Assembly: GCF_029360765.1 (NCBI RefSeq)
Contig: NZ_JARKNA010000001.1
Coordinates: 806,001-870,000, forward strand
From: Terrimonas pollutisoli
GTDB taxonomy: Bacteria; Bacteroidota; Bacteroidia; Chitinophagales; Chitinophagaceae
DNA: 64,000 nt
Direction of reading: 5' to 3'
Under the pieces are notes generated by a model. That model was given only the letters and a program-made list of their open reading frames with translations. It was not told the origin of the DNA and searched no databases. Positions 61,065-64,000 of the stretch are shown one piece after another. The position numbers and the translations under genes are program-made. Numbering within the stretch: position 1 is the first letter of the stretch; every line of letters begins with the position of its first letter.

Positions 61065-61072
61065 TAGTTTTG
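61065..61072 (+). promoter_or_regulatory. candidate -7 element of the symporter gene
   Basis: TAGTTTTG is an exact TAnnTTTG match 22 bases before the ATG. A TTG lies 22 bases upstream, slightly further than the usual 19. Confidence 0.45.
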
Positions 61073-61094
61073 ACGCTTTACTATAGCACACTAT

Positions 61095-62495
61095 ATGAAT
61101 AAACGCCAGGCCGGATTACTCTCACTTATTCTATTTACCGTAGTAGCTATTTTTCATTTTTTGCATTGGGAAAATTTGGTCACCTTCTCCGGCAGTTTAC
61201 TTTTCGGTTTGCGATGGTTATTGGTGGCAAGTCTTGTTTTATTTGCCATTTATAAAAGATCTCTCACTACCTGGATATTAGTGGCTATGGCGATAGGTGT
61301 GGAGATAGGGTTAGACTTCCCTGCCTTTTCGCAAAACCTTTCATTTCTGAGCAAGATATTTCTTCGCCTGGTCAAGACAATTGTTGCTCCATTATTATTT
61401 GCGACATTGGTGGTCGGCATCGCCAGCCATTCCAACCTGAAACAGGTAGGAAGAATGGGATGGAAATCGCTCTTGTATTTTGAAGTAGTAACTACCGTTG
61501 CTCTAATCATTGGTCTTATTTTTATTAATCTCACAAAAGCCGGTACCGGTATCGTTGTACCGGAGAATCTTTTGAAGGAATTGCCCGAAGCAAAAATCAA
61601 AGGCTGGCAGGATCACATTATTGATATATTTCCCGAGAATATCATTAAGTCCATCTATGAAGGTAATGTACTACCTATAGTCGTTTTCAGTGTAATCTTC
61701 GGTATTGCCCTCGCCTTATTAAGTGAACATAAGAAAAAGCCAATGCTTGATTTTACAGAAAGCCTGGCGGAAACTATGTTCAGGTTTACGAATATCATCA
61801 TGTACTTTGCCCCGTTCGGCGTGGGAGCAGCCATTGCCGTAACGGTCGGTCACCTTGGAATTGATATTCTAAAGAATCTGGCTTTATTGCTCGTTACCTT
61901 ATACCTCGCCTTGTTTGCTTTTATACTATTGGTGTTATTTCCAATTGCTCTTTGGGTGGCAAAAGTGCCGGTCAAAAAATTTGTGCAGGCGATAAGAGAA
62001 CCTGTATCAATTGCCTTTGCAACCACCAGTTCTGATTCTGCTTTGCCAAAGGCCCTGGAAAATATGGAGAAGTTTGGCGTGCCAAGAAAGATCGTATCAT
62101 TTGTAATACCTACCGGTTATACATTTAACCTCGATGGGACTACGTTATATCTTTCACTGGCCTCAGTGTTTGTGGCACAGGCAGCTGGTATGAATCTTTC
62201 CTTTGGAGAGCAACTGTTGATCGGCCTGTCGCTCATGCTGACAAGTAAGGGAGTGGCAGCAGTACCACGGGCATCGCTGGTGATTTTAATCGCCACGGCC
62301 AGTACGTTTAATTTCCCCTTGTGGCCCATCATGGCAATTTATGGCATTGACGAGTTGATGGACATGGCCCGTACGTCCGTAAACGTGATTGGAAATACAC
62401 TGGCAAGTTGTGTGATTGCAAGATGGGAGGGAGAGTTTGATGATAAGAAGGCATTAGCTTTTAACGAAAAAGAGGCTGATACCATACTTGGATAA
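61095..62495 (+). CDS. dicarboxylate/amino acid:cation symporter (DAACS family)
   Basis: A 466-residue transporter of the GltP/DctA family. After several N-terminal helices the family's core appears: ATTSSDSALPKALENMEKFG (first re-entrant hairpin), PTGYTFNLDGTTLYLSLASV (helix 7 with the NLDG form of the NMDGT motif), the second hairpin near TSKGVAAVPRASLV, and NVIGNTLASCVIARWEGEFD in helix 8. It imports glutamate, aspartate or C4-dicarboxylates with sodium or protons. The first 90 residues are longer than usual and include two extra helices. It is followed 18 bases later by a DedA gene. Confidence 0.95.
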   Translation: MNKRQAGLLSLILFTVVAIFHFLHWENLVTFSGSLLFGLRWLLVASLVLFAIYKRSLTTWILVAMAIGVEIGLDFPAFSQNLSFLSKIFLRLVKTIVAPLLFATLVVGIASHSNLKQVGRMGWKSLLYFEVVTTVALIIGLIFINLTKAGTGIVVPENLLKELPEAKIKGWQDHIIDIFPENIIKSIYEGNVLPIVVFSVIFGIALALLSEHKKKPMLDFTESLAETMFRFTNIIMYFAPFGVGAAIAVTVGHLGIDILKNLALLLVTLYLALFAFILLVLFPIALWVAKVPVKKFVQAIREPVSIAFATTSSDSALPKALENMEKFGVPRKIVSFVIPTGYTFNLDGTTLYLSLASVFVAQAAGMNLSFGEQLLIGLSLMLTSKGVAAVPRASLVILIATASTFNFPLWPIMAIYGIDELMDMARTSVNVIGNTLASCVIARWEGEFDDKKALAFNEKEADTILG

Positions 62496-62513
62496 TTAAA
62501 AGAATAAAATTTT

Positions 62514-63245
62514 ATGACGGAGATGTTTGATATTTATTTATTGTCAGGCGGATTCATTGACAGGTTTATCAATTGGATCATTGACTACGGTGGTTTTTAT
62601 ATCCTTTTATTGGTTGTGTTTGCAGAAACCGGTTTATTCATTGGTTTTTTCTTTCCAGGCGATTCATTATTGTTTGCGGCAGGCGTGTATATGAATAAAT
62701 TGGCCAATGAGGTGTTCAACACAAATATTCCTGAAAATGCGTCTGTGCCGGTTTACCAATGGATGAGCATTATAATTTTAGTAATGATTGCTTCCGTATT
62801 GGGGAATGTGGCTGGTTACTGGTTTGGTAAGAAAACAGGGCCTTTGCTTTTTGAAAGAAAGGATACCTGGATCTTCAAAAGAAAACATTTGATAAGAGCC
62901 AAAGAGTTTTACGATAAATATGGCAAGGCAACCATCTTTCTTGCCAAGTTCCTCCCGATCATCCGCACATTTGCACCTATTGTTGCCGGCATTGTAAAAA
63001 TGAATCCCGCTCATTTTATTTTCTACAATATTGTCGGCAGCGTTGCCTGGGTTGCATCTATGATGCTGGGCGGATATTTTCTGAACAGTTGGGTGCAGCG
63101 GGAATTCGGTTTCAGCCTGCAGGATTATATCGAGCCTATTACGATCGTTATTATCCTGGTAACGACATTGCCTGTATTGTATAAATTGTTTTTTGTCAAA
63201 AAATCAGTTGTTCCCACACCTACCGATACGAATGTAAATTCCTGA
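62514..63245 (+). CDS. DedA-family membrane protein
   Basis: A 243-residue polytopic protein of the DedA/SNARE-associated (VTT) family. Key parts are FAETGLFIGFFFPGDSLLFAAG (the E...F/PGD re-entrant motif), GNVAGYWFGKKTG, and the second re-entrant region KFLPIIRTFAPIVAGIVKMN. Members act as lipid scramblases or flippases, including recycling of undecaprenyl phosphate and phosphatidylethanolamine. The paralogue is not decidable. It is 18 bases after the symporter and 6 bases before the MFS gene, so the three probably form one unit. Confidence 0.94.
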   Translation: MTEMFDIYLLSGGFIDRFINWIIDYGGFYILLLVVFAETGLFIGFFFPGDSLLFAAGVYMNKLANEVFNTNIPENASVPVYQWMSIIILVMIASVLGNVAGYWFGKKTGPLLFERKDTWIFKRKHLIRAKEFYDKYGKATIFLAKFLPIIRTFAPIVAGIVKMNPAHFIFYNIVGSVAWVASMMLGGYFLNSWVQREFGFSLQDYIEPITIVIILVTTLPVLYKLFFVKKSVVPTPTDTNVNS

Positions 63246-63251
63246 CGAATT

Positions 63252-64000
63252 ATGCAGCCAGCCAAAACCGGTTCTATATTTAACATAGCAGTGATCGTTG
63301 CTGCTTTAGGTTATTTTGTTGATATATATGATCTGTTGTTGTTTACTATTGTACGGGAGCCAAGCTTAAATGATCTCGGAGTCAACCTTCAGGATAATAA
63401 AGCGGTGTTAGCCGCCAGTACGAAAATCATCAATTGGCAGATGGTAGGATTGTTAATTGGCGGAATAGTTTGGGGGATTATGGGGGATAAAAAAGGAAGG
63501 CTTTCTGTTTTATTTGGTTCAATTATTTTGTATTCCGTTGCTAACTTTATTACGGGCTTTGTTCAAAGTACTGATCAATATGCCTATGCCCGGTTTGTCG
63601 CCGGAATCGGCCTCGCTGGTGAGTTGGGAGCAGGTATAACACTGGTTAGTGAGTTGCTACCAAAAACAAAAAGGGGTATAGGTACTTCGATGGTTGCTGG
63701 TATCGGTTTGTTCGGCGCCGTGTTTGCTTATTTCACATTCAAATTCACGCAAGATTGGCGGCTGTGTTACAAAATTGGAGGAGGATTGGGAATAGCGTTG
63801 TTGTTCCTTCGAATAAGTGTAGCTGAGAGTGGAATGTTTAAACAGGTAAAACACCAGAACGTTTCCAGGGGTAACTTGTTAATGTTTTTTACTAACGCAA
63901 AACGTTTTAAGAAATATTTGCTTGCTATTTTGATAGGCTTGCCAACCTGGTATGTGATCGGTATTTTGGTCAATTACAGCAATCGTTTTGCAGGCGCATT
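63252..64000 (+). CDS. MFS transporter (3' end outside window)
   Basis: An open frame from the ATG at 63252 runs to the window end without a stop (249 complete codons). Hydrophobic segments begin at once (IAVIVAALGYFVDIYDLLLF). The MFS signature between helices 2 and 3 is GGIVWGIMGDKKGRLSV, followed by YARFVAGIGLAGELGAGITLVSELLP and TKRGIGTS, as in metabolite:H+ symporters. The start lies 6 bases after the DedA stop. About half of a typical 400-450-residue transporter is present. Confidence 0.93.
   Translation, partial: MQPAKTGSIFNIAVIVAALGYFVDIYDLLLFTIVREPSLNDLGVNLQDNKAVLAASTKIINWQMVGLLIGGIVWGIMGDKKGRLSVLFGSIILYSVANFITGFVQSTDQYAYARFVAGIGLAGELGAGITLVSELLPKTKRGIGTSMVAGIGLFGAVFAYFTFKFTQDWRLCYKIGGGLGIALLFLRISVAESGMFKQVKHQNVSRGNLLMFFTNAKRFKKYLLAILIGLPTWYVIGILVNYSNRFAGA

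Overview
The window looks like chromosomal DNA of a Bacteroidota bacterium, most likely of the Chitinophagaceae type. Supporting signs are promoter elements of the TAnnTTTG kind (one with a perfect TTTG-N19-TAnnTTTG layout), a TonB receptor with a carboxypeptidase-regulatory-like N-terminus, tandem DUF1573 proteins, a FecR-N-terminal-like protein, a fused alpha/beta 2-oxoacid dehydrogenase E1, and a long tandem array of MacB/FtsX-type permeases. No stretch of more than 300 bases lacks a gene. Nothing resembles a phage, an IS element or a CRISPR array. All family names come from reading motifs by eye; no database search was run.

Bases 1-33393 hold twelve paralogous two-lobe FtsX/MacB-type permeases on the + strand (called P1-P12 here; P1 is cut by the window edge). 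With them are one small FecR-N-terminal-like protein, one secreted alpha/beta hydrolase, a single LolD/MacB-type ATPase placed after P12, and a TolC-type outer-membrane factor. The permeases share nearly fixed ends (M-x-K-N-Y-x-K-x-A-W-R-N at the start, NPVKSLRTE at the end). Several intergenic gaps contain short ghost copies of that 3' end, and one gap contains a ghost 5' end, so the array appears to grow and shrink by recombination.

Bases 33400-40217 hold a small hairpin-rich element with terminal inverted repeats, an orphan histidine kinase, a tRNA-Met(CAT) with its own promoter and terminator, a GNAT acetyltransferase, a TonB-dependent receptor and a class I aminotransferase.

Bases 40466-50143 form the most striking part: a four-gene + strand cluster. 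It encodes a bitopic protein, an actin/Hsp70-fold ATPase, a second bitopic coiled-coil protein, and a 1746-residue membrane protein that reads as a SEDS glycosyltransferase-like membrane domain fused to a penicillin-binding transpeptidase with intact SxxK, SxN and KTG motifs. I infer a peptidoglycan synthesis machine steered by an actin-like ATPase, distinct from the usual MreB/RodA and FtsA/FtsW operons.

Bases 50200-64000 are mostly housekeeping and accessory genes: a small unknown protein, a DinB-like protein, two DUF1573 lipoprotein-sized secreted proteins, the fused E1, a four-helix-bundle (23S-intervening-sequence-type) protein flanked by inverted repeats, a TRIC-type channel, a PhzF-like enzyme, a DCC-type thiol protein, YebC, an AAA/DUF4143 ATPase preceded by two 33-base boxes with compensatory changes, an amino-acid permease, a dicarboxylate/glutamate symporter, a DedA protein and the start of an MFS transporter cut by the window end.
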